From Holophagae bacterium (GTDB taxonomy: Bacteria; Acidobacteriota; Holophagae; Acanthopleuribacterales; Acanthopleuribacteraceae): a stretch of DNA of 64,000 bases. The notes under the pieces were generated by a model that saw only the letters and a list, made by a program, of their open reading frames with translations, was not told the origin of the DNA and ran no database searches. Positions 1 to 10,400 of this stretch are shown piece after piece. The DNA lies in the NCBI GenBank assembly GCA_030429565.1, contig JAUIFE010000022.1, positions 62,001 through 126,000 on the forward strand, read 5' to 3'. The position numbers were made by a program, and so were the translations under genes. Numbering within the stretch: position 1 is the first letter of the stretch; every line of letters starts with the position of its first letter.

Positions 1-70
1 ATCTCGATAAAACCCACCCAACACGGGTTTTCCCGGACAAGCGACGTCGGTCGCGACCAAACAAACAAGA

Positions 71-90
71 GGGCGACACCTTGGCCGCCC
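71..90 (-). terminator. Rho-independent terminator after the MglA-like gene
   Basis: Read on the minus strand, seven base pairs (one G-U) close a six-base loop just beyond the stop codon of the MglA-like gene. A U-rich tract (UCUUGUUUGUUU) follows at positions 70-58. Confidence 0.6.
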
Positions 91-96
91 TATCGA

Positions 97-1341
97 TTAA
101 TCGTCAAAGGTAATGTCAAGCCGCAAACGCAGCGGTTTGCCGGCCAAATTGGCGGGCAAGTTAATCGTCACCGGCACTTCAATCGGCGCCAGGGCGGCAG
201 GTGCCGGAGCAGGTTCAGGCGCCTTGGCGGGCGGCCGTTTGGTGACCGGCCCGGTTGCAGGCGGTTGCGGCGTGGCAATCCCGGAATCTTCTTCCGCCAT
301 ATTGGCGATTTCCGCCATATCGTCGAGCTCTTCGATTTCCAGCGGATCCATGTCGTCGAGTTCGATGACTTCCGAATCGTCGAAGTTGGAGAGGGGCTTC
401 AAGCCGGCCGCTCGAGCCGGGGCCGGTGCGGGGCGCGCGGGCGCCTTGGCAACAGGTGCCGCCACTTCATCTTCGATAAAATCGATTTCGTCGAGCTCGC
501 CGTCGTTGCGACGGCCGGGTTTAGCGGCCACCGGCGTCGGCGCAATCGAAGCAGCCGGTCGCACCGGATTGGGCGCAATCGAAGCGGCCGGACGGGCCGG
601 CGGTGCCGGCGCAGCGGGTCGCTGCGGTGCGGCGGAAATTTGTGGTTTGGGGCGCGGTGCGGCCGCTTTGCCCGGCACACTGGGCAACGGCGGTGCCGTC
701 GAGGCGAACTTGGACGGCGCGCTGCCGCCCTCTTCTTCCAAGCCATACTTGGCGGCCAAGTTCTTGAGCACCACTTTACTGATGCCCTTCAGCGTCTCAA
801 AGACGCCGACCCCTTTGGGCGCAATCGCTTCAAAGTGCGGCACCTTAAAGGTGTTGACCCGTGCCTCTAATTCATCAATCGCCATCACGTTCTTCATATC
901 CCGTTTGTTGTACTGGATGACGTGGGGCATGTCGGCGATTTCGATATTTTGTTCGTTCAGGTTCGTGATCAGGTTTTGAAAAGAGTCGATGTTGGCTTCA
1001 ATCATCGGGGCCTGCGAGTCGGCCACGAACACGACCCCGTCGGCGCCCTTGAGCACCAACTTCCGAGTGGTGTCGTAGAACACCTGACCTGGCACGGTAT
1101 AAAGCTGAATCTTGGTCTTCATGCCGCGAATTTTGCCGAGATCGATCGGCAGGAAATCAAAGAACAGGGTACGGTCCGTCTTGGTGGCAAGAGACAGCAT
1201 TTTCCCTTTGGCCGTACCTGGCAAAGTGTCGTAGATATACTGCAAATTGGTGGTTTTGCCACACAGACCAGGCCCGTAATATACGACTTTCGCCGTGAGT
1301 TCTTTGGTGGCGTAGTTAAACAGAACCATCTGTCGCTCCAA
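97..1341 (-). CDS. MglA-like small GTPase with long Pro/Ala-rich acidic C-terminal extension
   Basis: A Ras-like GTPase of the MglA family, which sets cell polarity and gliding or pilus motility in myxobacteria by cycling between GTP and GDP. Residues 1-200 carry the family signature: P-loop GPGLCGKT at 23-30, a TVPGQ switch-II segment, and NKRD (guanine recognition) near 145. Classical MglA ends near residue 195. Here a further 210 residues follow: an Ala/Pro-rich linker with a repeated ASIAP element, two acidic patches (around GELDEIDFIEDE and IELDDMDPLEIEELDD), and a compact last 30 residues of hydrophobic/charged alternation. No mglB partner (roadblock GAP) is adjacent. The gene stands alone, divergent from the YffB-like gene, and ends in a hairpin terminator. 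The family call is firm; the tail's role is unknown, perhaps a partner-docking region. Confidence 0.9.
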   Translation of the reverse strand: MERQMVLFNYATKELTAKVVYYGPGLCGKTTNLQYIYDTLPGTAKGKMLSLATKTDRTLFFDFLPIDLGKIRGMKTKIQLYTVPGQVFYDTTRKLVLKGADGVVFVADSQAPMIEANIDSFQNLITNLNEQNIEIADMPHVIQYNKRDMKNVMAIDELEARVNTFKVPHFEAIAPKGVGVFETLKGISKVVLKNLAAKYGLEEEGGSAPSKFASTAPPLPSVPGKAAAPRPKPQISAAPQRPAAPAPPARPAASIAPNPVRPAASIAPTPVAAKPGRRNDGELDEIDFIEDEVAAPVAKAPARPAPAPARAAGLKPLSNFDDSEVIELDDMDPLEIEELDDMAEIANMAEEDSGIATPQPPATGPVTKRPPAKAPEPAPAPAALAPIEVPVTINLPANLAGKPLRLRLDITFDD

Positions 1342-1714
1342 ATCACGGTCTCGTACACGACCGAATCAGTTGCCTATTCCACGCGAACAAGCACATCTTA
1401 TAAACGCTACTAAGTCATGACAATGGGCTAATCTAGCACGATTCAGGATAGTTGTACAATCAATTGCAGGCTTGACGCAGGCAAGCTCACCAAACCCCTC
1501 CCGCCGCGCAAAGGCCGTTCGCCGTCGCCGCAACCAACCTTTTAAACCCTTGCACCCAAAAATGATGCGCCTGCTCCGCCACCACCCGCGTCTCAGGACT
1601 TGCCCCACGCGCGTCGGGTTTGTAAGATGGGCGGCCACGGGTACGCGACCCGTCACCCTCACCCTCGGCCAACGACGCCGCACCACCACGACGTCACGCC
1701 ACCTAGGAGCAATC
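1342..1714. other. Spacer between divergent mglA-like and yffB-like genes
   Basis: 373 bases between two divergent starts, which must hold both promoters. Open frames here are Arg/Pro-rich and lack ribosome sites. I see no convincing coding sequence, RNA gene or strong palindrome. Confidence 0.5.
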
Positions 1715-2062
1715 ATGGCTTTCATTTTGTTAGGCATTCCCAACTGTGACACGGTTAAAAAAGCCCGCGTCTTTTTGCAGGAACACGACCTGCCCTTCAC
1801 CTTCCGCGACCTGCGCAAAGACCCACTCAGCGCCGAGGAATGGCGCGCCCTCGTCGACCAAGACACCGCCGGCACCCTCATCAACACCCGCAGCCCCTCC
1901 TTTCGAAAAACCGGCCACCCCGCCAAAGGGCTCGACGCCGAAACCAAGGTCGCGGTATTGTTGGCCCAACCTACCGCTATGAAACGGCCCGCGTTATTGC
2001 GCGACCAACAACTGCTTGCCGTCGGTTTCGACCGCGATTTTTACGCCCAACTGAGCGCCTAA
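1715..2062 (+). CDS. ArsC/Spx-family thioredoxin-fold protein (YffB-like)
   Basis: A 115-residue protein of the ArsC/Spx superfamily, closest in look to YffB, whose exact reaction is unsettled (glutathione- or thiol-dependent reductase). The N-terminus reads ILLGIPNCDTVKKA, placing the single active-site cysteine at residue 11 followed by the family's TVKKA helix. An NTRSPSFRK segment lower down matches the arginine region that binds oxyanion or thiolate in ArsC-like proteins. I chose the ATG at 1715 because AGGAG lies five bases upstream; the frame is open far upstream but that part is low-complexity. The agmatinase-like gene follows 41 bases later on the same strand, so the two may be cotranscribed. 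It is not a true arsenate reductase by context: no ars genes are near. Confidence 0.85.
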   Translation: MAFILLGIPNCDTVKKARVFLQEHDLPFTFRDLRKDPLSAEEWRALVDQDTAGTLINTRSPSFRKTGHPAKGLDAETKVAVLLAQPTAMKRPALLRDQQLLAVGFDRDFYAQLSA

Positions 2063-2103
2063 GGCGCCGACGATTCCCCTTTGCGCCACGTGGAGGTCGC
2101 CCC

Positions 2104-3141
2104 ATGTCCCCTACTCACGACACCGAATTTGCCCCGGACAAAGACGCCGGCCTGTTTGCCGGCAACGCCTTACCCGATCAGGCCGACCTGATTGTGATCG
2201 GCGTCCCCTGGGAACCCACCGTCTCCTACGGGCGCGGCACCTCGCAAGCCCCCGCGCGCTTGGTTCCCGCCTCCCACCAGCTCGATTATTTCGTTCCCAT
2301 GCTGGCGCGTGAATTCGCCGACGAGGTGGCCATGCTGCCGCTCAACCAAAGCTGGCTCGACGCCAACCAGCGCTGCATGCGCCTGGCCGAACCGATCCTC
2401 GCCGCCGGCGGCCGGCTCACCGACGAAACCGCCGCCAACCTCGCCCAAATCAATCAAACCAGCGAACAAATTAACCGCGAGCTCGAAGAGCTCACCCGTC
2501 ACTGGCTCAAGCAAGGCAAAATGGTCGCGGTTCTTGGCGGCGATCACAGTTCCCCTCTCGGCTCATTGCGCGCCCACCTGGCCCGCTACCCCGACATGGG
2601 CGTGCTCCACATTGACGCCCACCACGATTTGCGCCGCGCTTACGAAGGCTTCACCTACTCGCACGCCTCGATCATGTACAACTACTTGACCCTGTGTGAA
2701 CCGAGCGGACCACTGGTTTCGGTCGGCATTCGCGATTACTCACAAGCCGAACGAGCCATGGCCGAAGCAGACCCACGCATTACGACCTTTTACGACGCCG
2801 ACCTGGCCAAGGCCGACTATACGGGCAAAACCTGGACCGAATGCTGCGACCAAATCATCGCCGCCCTGCCGCAATGCGTTTACATCTCCTTTGATATAGA
2901 CGGCTTAGAGCCTGGCTGCTGCCCCAACACCGGTACCCCCGTGCCAGGCGGCATCGACTTCAATCGCGCCGCCTTCTTGCTCGACCGACTGCTGCACCAT
3001 AAAAAACACATTGTCGGCTTTGATCTTTGCGAGGTTTCACCCAATCTCGACAACGAAAGCGACGAATGGGATCTCAACGTCGGCGCGCGCATCCTCCATC
3101 GCCTGTGTGTGGCAACCTATCAAAGCCGACCGCAAAGCTAG
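2104..3141 (+). CDS. Ureohydrolase (agmatinase/arginase/formiminoglutamase family)
   Basis: A 345-residue dimanganese hydrolase that would cleave a guanidino compound to urea plus an amine. The metal ligands are all visible: GGDH with H148, DAHHD with D171/H173/D175, and SFDIDGLEP with D264/D266. The TGTPVPGG loop that follows is typical of agmatinases rather than arginases, but substrate cannot be settled from sequence; guanidinobutyrase or formimidoylglutamase are alternatives. An insert of about 40 residues (roughly 95-135, helical, Gln/Glu-rich) sits before the GGDH strand. GGAGG lies seven bases before the ATG at 2104; a longer open frame upstream is merely a shadow of the YffB gene. No polyamine gene is adjacent. 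Confidence 0.88.
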   Translation: MSPTHDTEFAPDKDAGLFAGNALPDQADLIVIGVPWEPTVSYGRGTSQAPARLVPASHQLDYFVPMLAREFADEVAMLPLNQSWLDANQRCMRLAEPILAAGGRLTDETAANLAQINQTSEQINRELEELTRHWLKQGKMVAVLGGDHSSPLGSLRAHLARYPDMGVLHIDAHHDLRRAYEGFTYSHASIMYNYLTLCEPSGPLVSVGIRDYSQAERAMAEADPRITTFYDADLAKADYTGKTWTECCDQIIAALPQCVYISFDIDGLEPGCCPNTGTPVPGGIDFNRAAFLLDRLLHHKKHIVGFDLCEVSPNLDNESDEWDLNVGARILHRLCVATYQSRPQS

Positions 3142-3353
3142 CGACCGGCAAGCCACGCCCCACATTTTTTGCAAAGTGATTTGCAATCCTATAAATATTG
3201 CGTTTTAACCATCATTTTTCACACTTTTACTGAAACTTTCAAACCCGCCCCGGCGTAAAGTACACTCGGCGTACTCTGTCCCTTCACCACCGCTCTCCCA
3301 TCTTGGTTTTACATTATTCGGCACGCCGCCAACGTCACTTTCGTGGAGCCGCC

Positions 3354-4139
3354 ATGTACCACCGTTTTCGTCTGGGTGTCGGCCTGATCCTAATGGCCGG
3401 GTTTTCACTAATCCTGCACGCCCAAGACCTGAATGCCGTTATCGACAAAAACTTGGCCGCACGCGGCGGCGCCGACACGTTGCGCCAACTCAAATCGCTG
3501 CGCGTTTACGGACAAATCCAAGGGCCGGCCATGGGTATGGCCTTCAGCTATGCAATCCATGAAGACAATGTTCGCCTCGAATACGCGATGGGTCAACACC
3601 ACATCATTATGATCCTCACCGACAAAGAAGGTTGGCAACTCAACCCCATGACCGGAAACCGCGAGCCCATGCAAATCGGCGCGAAAGAGACGGCATTCCT
3701 GCGTGAAATGGCCGACATCGCCGGTCCATTGCTCGATTGGCGCACCAAAAATCACCGCATCGAACCCGTCGGCCCAGTCACAGTCAACGGCGTCGCGGCT
3801 TTCCAGCTCGAGCTCTTTACCCACTTCGGGCACCACAAGACCTTTTACTTGGACCAGGAGTCCGGCCTAGTTTGGCGCATCGTCGAGCACCACCAAGGCA
3901 AACAACCGGTGGTCAAAACCACGACGGCCTTTCAAACCGTCGACGGCGTCACCTTCCCCAAGGAAGTGGAAAAACGGGACACCAACTTGTGTCGCCACGA
4001 AACGGGCCACGCGGCAGTCAAACACTGTCCGGGCTTGTACTACGTCACGTTTAAGTCGATTGAAACCAAACCCGAATTGTGCCGCGAGCTGTTCCGTCTC
4101 AAATACAAAACCTCGCTGTTAGCCGACGCCGGTCAATAG
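3354..4139 (+). CDS. Secreted LolA-like (outer-membrane lipoprotein sorting type) protein
   Basis: A 261-residue exported protein. Residues 1-23 form a Sec signal peptide (basic start, hydrophobic core, cut after LHA). The mature part begins with an AVIDKNLAARGGADTLRQLKSLR segment (split here as AVIDKNLAARGG and TLRQLKSLR), then alternating beta strands with YAIHEDNVRLEYAMG and FYLDQESGLVWRI, the pattern of the LolA/LolB-like half-barrel superfamily seen in many acidobacterial periplasmic proteins. True LolA carries lipoproteins across the periplasm; whether this one does is unproven. It is a solo gene: the convergent guanine deaminase overlaps its last seven bases. I chose the ATG at 3354, preceded by GGAG, over an upstream start at 3303 that would bury the signal peptide. 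Confidence 0.65.
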   Translation: MYHRFRLGVGLILMAGFSLILHAQDLNAVIDKNLAARGGADTLRQLKSLRVYGQIQGPAMGMAFSYAIHEDNVRLEYAMGQHHIIMILTDKEGWQLNPMTGNREPMQIGAKETAFLREMADIAGPLLDWRTKNHRIEPVGPVTVNGVAAFQLELFTHFGHHKTFYLDQESGLVWRIVEHHQGKQPVVKTTTAFQTVDGVTFPKEVEKRDTNLCRHETGHAAVKHCPGLYYVTFKSIETKPELCRELFRLKYKTSLLADAGQ

Positions 4140-5434
4140 GATTTGGTGCCGAGCGGCTGGTAGCGGCGACCGAGTGTGTAGGTCGCCCGTACGTGGTGCG
4201 GCCGCGCCAAATTGAGCTGGGTGAATAAGGCGTCCTCGCGACTTTCACAAAAGCTCAGGCGTAGGCTGAGACCAGGATCATCGGCGGCATCAACAACCAC
4301 AAAATCGGCGTGTTTGCCGACGGCAAAGTTGCCAATACGATCGTCCAAATGCAGGGCGCGCGCACCGGCCAAGGTCCCGAGGAACAACAACTGTGCGGCA
4401 TTTAGCGATAAGCGTTGCATTTGCTGGGCCTTGTAGACGGACGCTAACTCTTCTAGCACACCGAAATTGGTGCCGGCACCAATATCAGTGCCCACCAAAA
4501 CAGGTACACCGTGGTCGAGGTGGCGCTGCAGTGAAAAAATGCCGCTGCCCAGGTAGAAGTTACTGGCGGGACAGTGACAGACCGCGCTTTGGCTCTGTTG
4601 TAAGCGCTGCAGTTGGGCGTCACAGGCATGGATATTGTGCGCCAGCACGGTGCGCGGCCCCAACAAACCAAAGCGATCGTAAACGTCGAGGTAGTGTTTG
4701 GCCGCGGGAAAGGCATCGGCGGTTGCGGTAATTTCCTCGTGGTTTTCGTTGATGTGGGTCTGAATGTAAAGCCCGTCATAGGCGCGCGCCAGCTCACCGC
4801 AGAGCTGCATCATCTCGGCCGAGCAGGAAAGCGCAAAACGCGGCGTCAGCGCATAATGCAACCGCGCCTGTCCCTGGACTTCTTCAATTAAGGTTCGGCT
4901 GAGCTGTTCCGCGCGGGCCACGTCGTGCAACAAGACATCGGGCGCACCGCGATCCATTAAGGTTAAACCGGAGAGCAACTGTAAACCGGCTTGGCTTGCG
5001 CTGCGAAAAAGGGCGCGCGCGGCATCGGGAAACTGTGAGCCAAACACCAGCGCGGTGGTGGTGCCGGAACGAAGCAGTTGATCGACAAAAGTGGCAGCGG
5101 CACGGGCGGCAAAAGGGGTATCGGCGTAGGCCGCTTCGGCGGGAAAAATCGAGCGCTCGAGCCAGTCGAGCAAGTGGGTGCCGTGGGCGGCGGTGGCAAA
5201 GGTTTGCGGAAAGTGGATGTGGCCGTCGACCATACCCGGCAACAACCAACCGCTAAAGGCGGTTTCGGGCGCGTCGGGATAAGCGGCGCGCACGGTGTCG
5301 CGCCGGTCACAGGCGAGAATCACGCCGTCATCGGCGACAGCCAAGGCGCCGTTTTCAATGATTTGCAAAGCGTGATCGTCGCGAAACGGATCGGCCACGA
5401 CGTGGGCGATATCGGCGCAAAATAACTGAACCAC
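4133..5434 (-). CDS. guaD: Guanine deaminase
   Basis: A 433-residue amidohydrolase that converts guanine to xanthine and ammonia in purine salvage or breakdown. PGMVDGHIHFPQ at 66-77 gives zinc ligands H72 and H74 plus the FPQ substrate loop specific to guanine deaminases. The later family marks are THINE (His ligand and catalytic Glu), VLAHNIH, VCHCPASN and GTDIGAGTNF (Asp ligand). Length matches bacterial GuaD. The gene lies 101 bases downstream of the histidine kinase on the same strand, so read-through is possible, and it overlaps the LolA-like gene tail to tail by seven bases. Other purine genes are absent from the window. Confidence 0.92.
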   Translation of the reverse strand: MVQLFCADIAHVVADPFRDDHALQIIENGALAVADDGVILACDRRDTVRAAYPDAPETAFSGWLLPGMVDGHIHFPQTFATAAHGTHLLDWLERSIFPAEAAYADTPFAARAAATFVDQLLRSGTTTALVFGSQFPDAARALFRSASQAGLQLLSGLTLMDRGAPDVLLHDVARAEQLSRTLIEEVQGQARLHYALTPRFALSCSAEMMQLCGELARAYDGLYIQTHINENHEEITATADAFPAAKHYLDVYDRFGLLGPRTVLAHNIHACDAQLQRLQQSQSAVCHCPASNFYLGSGIFSLQRHLDHGVPVLVGTDIGAGTNFGVLEELASVYKAQQMQRLSLNAAQLLFLGTLAGARALHLDDRIGNFAVGKHADFVVVDAADDPGLSLRLSFCESREDALFTQLNLARPHHVRATYTLGRRYQPLGTKSY

Positions 5435-5535
5435 TGGACTCCTCCCCTAACCCGCCGGCAGCCGTTGACCACGAGGCGGGCGCACATCATACCAAAACGA
5501 GCGCGGTTCGATGTTGGAAAACGGCAGGGCGCAGG

Positions 5536-6945
5536 TTAGTGCCGGCTTTTCTTGCGGCCGCGCGGTAACTTTTTTGGCAGAACAATGCGAAATTCGGTAA
5601 AGCGATCGGGTTCACTGGCGACCTTGATATCGCCGCCGTGATCGAGCACGATATCGCGGCAAATGGCAAGGCCGAGACCCGTTCCTTCGCCAGGCGGCTT
5701 GGTCGTGAAAAAAGGTTTGAAAATGTTTTCCAGCAGCTCGGGCTGAATGCCGAAGCCGTTGTCGCGAATGACGATATCCACCGAGCCGCCATTATCCTCG
5801 GTTTTGACCCAAATTTCGGGATTAAAATCCCCGGTCACTTCTTGTTTCTTTTTGAGCACGGCGTAACACGCGTTGTTGAGCATGTTGAGAATGACGCGAC
5901 TCAATGTTTGCGGCACCACGACGATGTAGCCGAGGCGTTCGTCAAATTTTTTGTGGATGGTCAAACTCATCGCTTTGTGTTTGGCCTGGAGGCCGTGGTA
6001 GGCAAAGGATACATATTCCTCGGTAAGCGCGTTGATATCGGTCGCGACCGGTTTGGAAGGCGCATTGCGGGCCAGCATCAACATGCTGTGAATGATGCTG
6101 GTCGCGCGTTTACCGTGTTTGCTAATGATCGAAACATCGTTGCGCAACGTGATCAAAATATCATCGATGTCCTCAACCACTTCCTCGGGTAAGCGCTCGC
6201 GGTGATCGCGAATGGCGTCACTCATTTCCTCGACGAGCTCAATGCAAATGCCGGAAAAGTTGTTGACGAAATTAAGCGGATTCTTGAGTTCGTGGGAGAT
6301 CCCGGCGGTCAGCGTGCCAATCGACGCCAATTTCTCTTGGCGCATCAGTTGCTCGCGGTTGCGGTTAATTTCGGTGCGCAGGTCGCGGTTCTTCTGCTGC
6401 AAAAGAGCGACGCCGTCTTGACCGCTGTTACAGCCGTCGCCTTCCTGTTTGAGCGCCAGGTGCCAAAGCCGGACCAAGGTCGCGGCCTTGCTGACCGGTA
6501 ACGGAAAGGCGCAGCGAACGTCCATCACCCAGCCGGCGGGTTCAGTGCAACCCTGACCCAATTCATTGGTGTGAATGAGGCGATACCAGTAATGTTGTTC
6601 GGTGGTTTGGTGTTCGTACAAACCCTCAATACTGCTGTGGCTTTTGTAGCCGGAGGGGCGGAACGGCAAAGGGCCGAGCTCGGGTTCGGGGGTTTCGTGC
6701 CACACCTGTTGGCGAATGTGCCAACGTTCGTCGGAACGCTCACCATGGATGTGGAGTTGATCGCCCAATAATTCGCGGCAACCGAGAATGACTTCGCGAA
6801 ACAGGCTGAATTCGCCAAAAAGGGAGACAATGCCTTCCCCGAAAGTTTCAGGCGAACGCGCTTGCGACAAGGCGTTAAGACCGTCGATTACGGCATCAAA
6901 CGCCAGCCACCAATCATCCAAGTCTTGGTAGGACTCCGTGCTCAT
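5536..6945 (-). CDS. Orphan sensor histidine kinase, apparently cytoplasmic
   Basis: A 469-residue kinase. The first 180 residues form a sensor region with no recognisable domain and no membrane segment, followed by a short coiled coil (LLQQKNRDLRTEINRNREQL). The H-box is GISHELKNPLNF with the phospho-accepting histidine at 218. The ATPase part has NMLNNACYAV (N box), DNGFGI (G1) and GTGLGLAI (G2), and a basic tail. The H-box style matches kinases near the NtrB/PAS-type group. The ATG at 6945 has AGAGGG upstream. No response regulator is adjacent; the propeller kinase gene diverges from it across 489 bases, which may link the two in signalling. Confidence 0.9.
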   Translation of the reverse strand: MSTESYQDLDDWWLAFDAVIDGLNALSQARSPETFGEGIVSLFGEFSLFREVILGCRELLGDQLHIHGERSDERWHIRQQVWHETPEPELGPLPFRPSGYKSHSSIEGLYEHQTTEQHYWYRLIHTNELGQGCTEPAGWVMDVRCAFPLPVSKAATLVRLWHLALKQEGDGCNSGQDGVALLQQKNRDLRTEINRNREQLMRQEKLASIGTLTAGISHELKNPLNFVNNFSGICIELVEEMSDAIRDHRERLPEEVVEDIDDILITLRNDVSIISKHGKRATSIIHSMLMLARNAPSKPVATDINALTEEYVSFAYHGLQAKHKAMSLTIHKKFDERLGYIVVVPQTLSRVILNMLNNACYAVLKKKQEVTGDFNPEIWVKTEDNGGSVDIVIRDNGFGIQPELLENIFKPFFTTKPPGEGTGLGLAICRDIVLDHGGDIKVASEPDRFTEFRIVLPKKLPRGRKKSRH

Positions 6946-7434
6946 ATAGACCCTCTAACAATCATCGGATCAACCGGTTGGATTCTGAACCACAGACCTA
7001 AAGTTAGCATCAATTGGCGGTCTTGGCGACAGCAAGCCGTGCGTCGGCAAGGTCGTTTGGCCCGGCCAAACACCGGTGGGCAAAGGCCCGAGCCGCGTCA
7101 ATAAAGCGGACAGGGCACATCGATGGATCAGGGTTGCGATCCACAGCGGGAAAAACTTATGAAATATCGGCTTAGAACCGACGAGGCATTATGGGGACGG
7201 GTCCGCTAAGATATAGGCACTCGTCCTCGAAACGGATCGTTGGTGCCAAAACACGGCATGCAACCACGGCGGCGGCAATCGGGCCGCAGCGGAGCGTCGT
7301 TTTTCACATCGGCCGCCACCGTGTTTTTCGCCGCAGGCAAGCAAAAGCTTACCGCGGTGACGATCGCGCCGTCTCAGCGCTGCAACAGGTCACCAAGATT
7401 CACCCCAAGTCCCAATTTATTGCGTGAGCCAAAC
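6946..7434. other. Spacer between two divergent sensor kinase genes
   Basis: 489 bases holding both promoters. A small hairpin (TGGATC at 7124-7129 with GATCCA at 7138-7143) is visible. The rightward frame is open from 7240 but its N-terminal part has no ribosome site and looks random. No other gene is evident. Confidence 0.5.
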
Positions 7435-10400
7435 ATGATGTGTTTGAACCGTCCTCTACTCTTCATTCAAGCATGTGTTTTGACTTGCTGCCTGCTGTCT
7501 GCAGGCAGCATGGACAACGTCGTCGTGCGCCAATGGAGCTCTGAGGAAGGTTTACCGCAAACGTCGATTACCGAGATTTACCAGACCGACAGTCACTTTT
7601 TATACCTGGGCACCCTCGACGGGCTCATCCGCTTTAACGGCACCCAATTTCAGAAAATCGTGCCTGAAAACATCCCCAACCTGCCCAATACCCGGATTTT
7701 TGCCATTCTTCGTACCGAAGACAACACGTTGTGGGTCGGTACCCAAGGCGGCGGCTTAATTGCGCTCAAGGATAATCAGGCCACCCTGTTCAACCGGCCG
7801 CAGGGGTTGGCGGCCGAGGTCGTACAGTGCCTGCATTCCGACGATAAAGGCACGCTGTGGGTCGGCACCCAATCAGGCCTGAACCGCATCGACCTGGCCA
7901 CTCAACGCCTGTTTGCGCACAAAGAGCTCCAAGGTATTCAAGTTTTTACCATCACGCGCGACCGCGCCGAGCGCGTTTGGCTAGGCACCGACCGCGGTCT
8001 GTGGTTTCGCACCAACGAGGGCCGCTTCCAGCGTTTCACGCTCCCACTCGACGGTATTGAAGAAGCACCCATCATCAATCACATGCTGCCCGCCCGCGAC
8101 GGCGGCTTTTGGATCGGCACCCGTGCCTACGGCCTGTTGTACATGCCCTCCCCCGCATCCTTTACCGATCCCGCCGACATGAGCGCGGCACTCAGGGACG
8201 GCATGCAACGCTTCGACGTGGCGCAAGGTTTACCCGATCCCTCGGTGCAGCGCATTGTCGAAGATCGGCTGGGCAACGTCTGGCTGGCCTCCAAGGGCGC
8301 CGTTGTCTGCTATGACGGTCAAAAATTTGAGAGCCTCCCCACCAAGGAAATTAATGTCTGGTCGCTGTGGGAAGACACCACCGGCACCATTTGGTTCGGC
8401 ACCCACGGCGGCGGCCTCTACAAAGTCGTGCCGCAACCGATCGCCATGCTCTCACGCGAACAGGGGCTCAACCACGACGCCATGATGGGGGTGTGCCGTG
8501 ACAGTCGCGGCGCCATGTGGTTTGCCAGTTACGGCGGCGGTGTGTATCGCTACCAAGACGGCGCGCTGCAACAATTCACCACCGACCAGGGGCTGAGCCA
8601 CGATATTGTCTGGACCGTCGGCGAGGGACCGGCCGGTCACATGTGGGTGGCGACTCAATCCGCCCTGGACGTGTTCGACGCGGATTTTCAACCGGTTAGC
8701 GACGTGTTGCACCCAGACCTGCCGCGCGACATGACGGTGCTTTCTATTTACCGCGGCGACGGTGACGCCATGTGGCTGGGCTCCGATCAGGGTTTGTTTT
8801 ACATCAACGGCGAAACCTTGCGCCACTACACGCGCAGCGACGGCTTGCCGGGTTTGCGCGTCACGTACCAAATGCGCGATAATCGCGGCCGCTTTTTATT
8901 CGCCACCGACGGTGGGGTGGCCATTATGGACGGCGACCACTTTCAAAAAATCACGGTCGATCAAGGTTTACCCCACCAACTGGTACGCACCGTTTTTCAA
9001 GGCCCCGATCAGCGCATTTGGGCGGGCACTTACGGCGGCGGCTTGGCCCTGCTCGACGAACGCGATCCCAATTTACCGCGCGCCGCCACCTTGCGCGTCA
9101 ACGACCAATTCCCACCGGCCACGGTCCACTGGATGGACCTCGACGCAGTTGGTTATGTATGGCTCTCCTCCAATAACGGCATCTTTCGCGTGCGTTACCA
9201 AGATTTGAGCACCGCCTTTGACAACCCCGACGCCGGCCTTGAGTGGCAGGTTTTCAACCGCGAGGACGGCATGGCCTCGGAGGAATGCAACGGCGGTTTT
9301 TATCCGGCGGCGGTCCGCGACGCGCAAAACCGCATTTGGCTGCCGACCATGCGCGGTATGGCGTCGCTCAACCCGCAATCCTTTGCCAATGAAGAAAATC
9401 ATGCCGACATTTATATTGAGGGCATGGAGGTCAACCAAACCTGGTACGGCAATCCCGGCCAGAATGATTTGGTATTACCGGCGGACAGCCGTTCGTTTTA
9501 CATTCGTTTCAGCTCACTCGGTTTTTCCAATCCCAACCAACACCGCCTGCGCTACCGACTGGAAGGGCAAGACGAGCAGTGGATTGAAGACGAGCTGGTG
9601 AACGAAGTGAAGTACACCAATCTCGATCCCGGCACCTATGTGTTCCACGTGCAGTCCACCAGCCAGGCCGGCGGCCCCAAAAACAAAGCGGCCGTGCTGA
9701 CCTTTTCGATTCAGCCGTACTTCTATGAAACCAATGCGTTCCGCGCCCTGTTGGGTTTGGCCTTGTTGGGTTTCGCCTGGCTGGCGCACTGGACCGCAAC
9801 CCGTCGTTTGGCCGCCCATCAAAAGTACCTCGCCGATTTGGTTGAACAGCGCACCCGCGAAATCGAACAAAAGCGGCGGCGTCTCGAGGAAACAAACCAA
9901 GCGCTAACGGTTGCGCTCAAAGAACGCAGCGACCTCATGCACATGGTGGTCCATGACCTGAAGAATCCCATCTCGGCAGTTTCCGGCTACAGCCAAATGA
10001 TGCTGGAAGAGGACGAACTCGATGCGGACAACCGCGATCTGGCCGACCGCATTCAAACCACGGCCGACCAAATGCTGACCATGATCCAGGAACTGTTGGA
10101 GAGCGAAAAATACGACACAGCGATGCCCAAGCCACGCCTCGCCGGCGAGGAATTGGACGAACTCCTGCGCGACTGGACGCGCGAGTGGGAAGTGCTGGCC
10201 AACCTCAAACGGCAAACTTTTGAATACGACGGCAAGGCCAAGGCCAAAGTCGCCATCGACCGGCGCCGTACCAAGGAAATCTTTGATAACTTGGTCAGCA
10301 ATGCCATTAAATTCTCGCCGCCACAAACCAAAATCTCGGTGCAACTCAAACAGGAAGAGGGTTTCGCGCTGGTGCAAATCACCGATCAAGGCATGGGCCT

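Noticed and set aside
1840..2103. Upstream extension of the agmatinase frame
   Set aside because: It overlaps the yffB-like gene in another frame and is Arg-rich; the ATG at 2104 has a good ribosome site.
3169..3192. TTGCAA twice in a row after the agmatinase gene
   Set aside because: Two short self-complementary hexamers; no T-run in the right place and too short to claim as an operator.
7240..7434. Upstream extension of the propeller kinase
   Set aside because: No ribosome site, random composition, and it would bury the signal peptide that starts at 7435.
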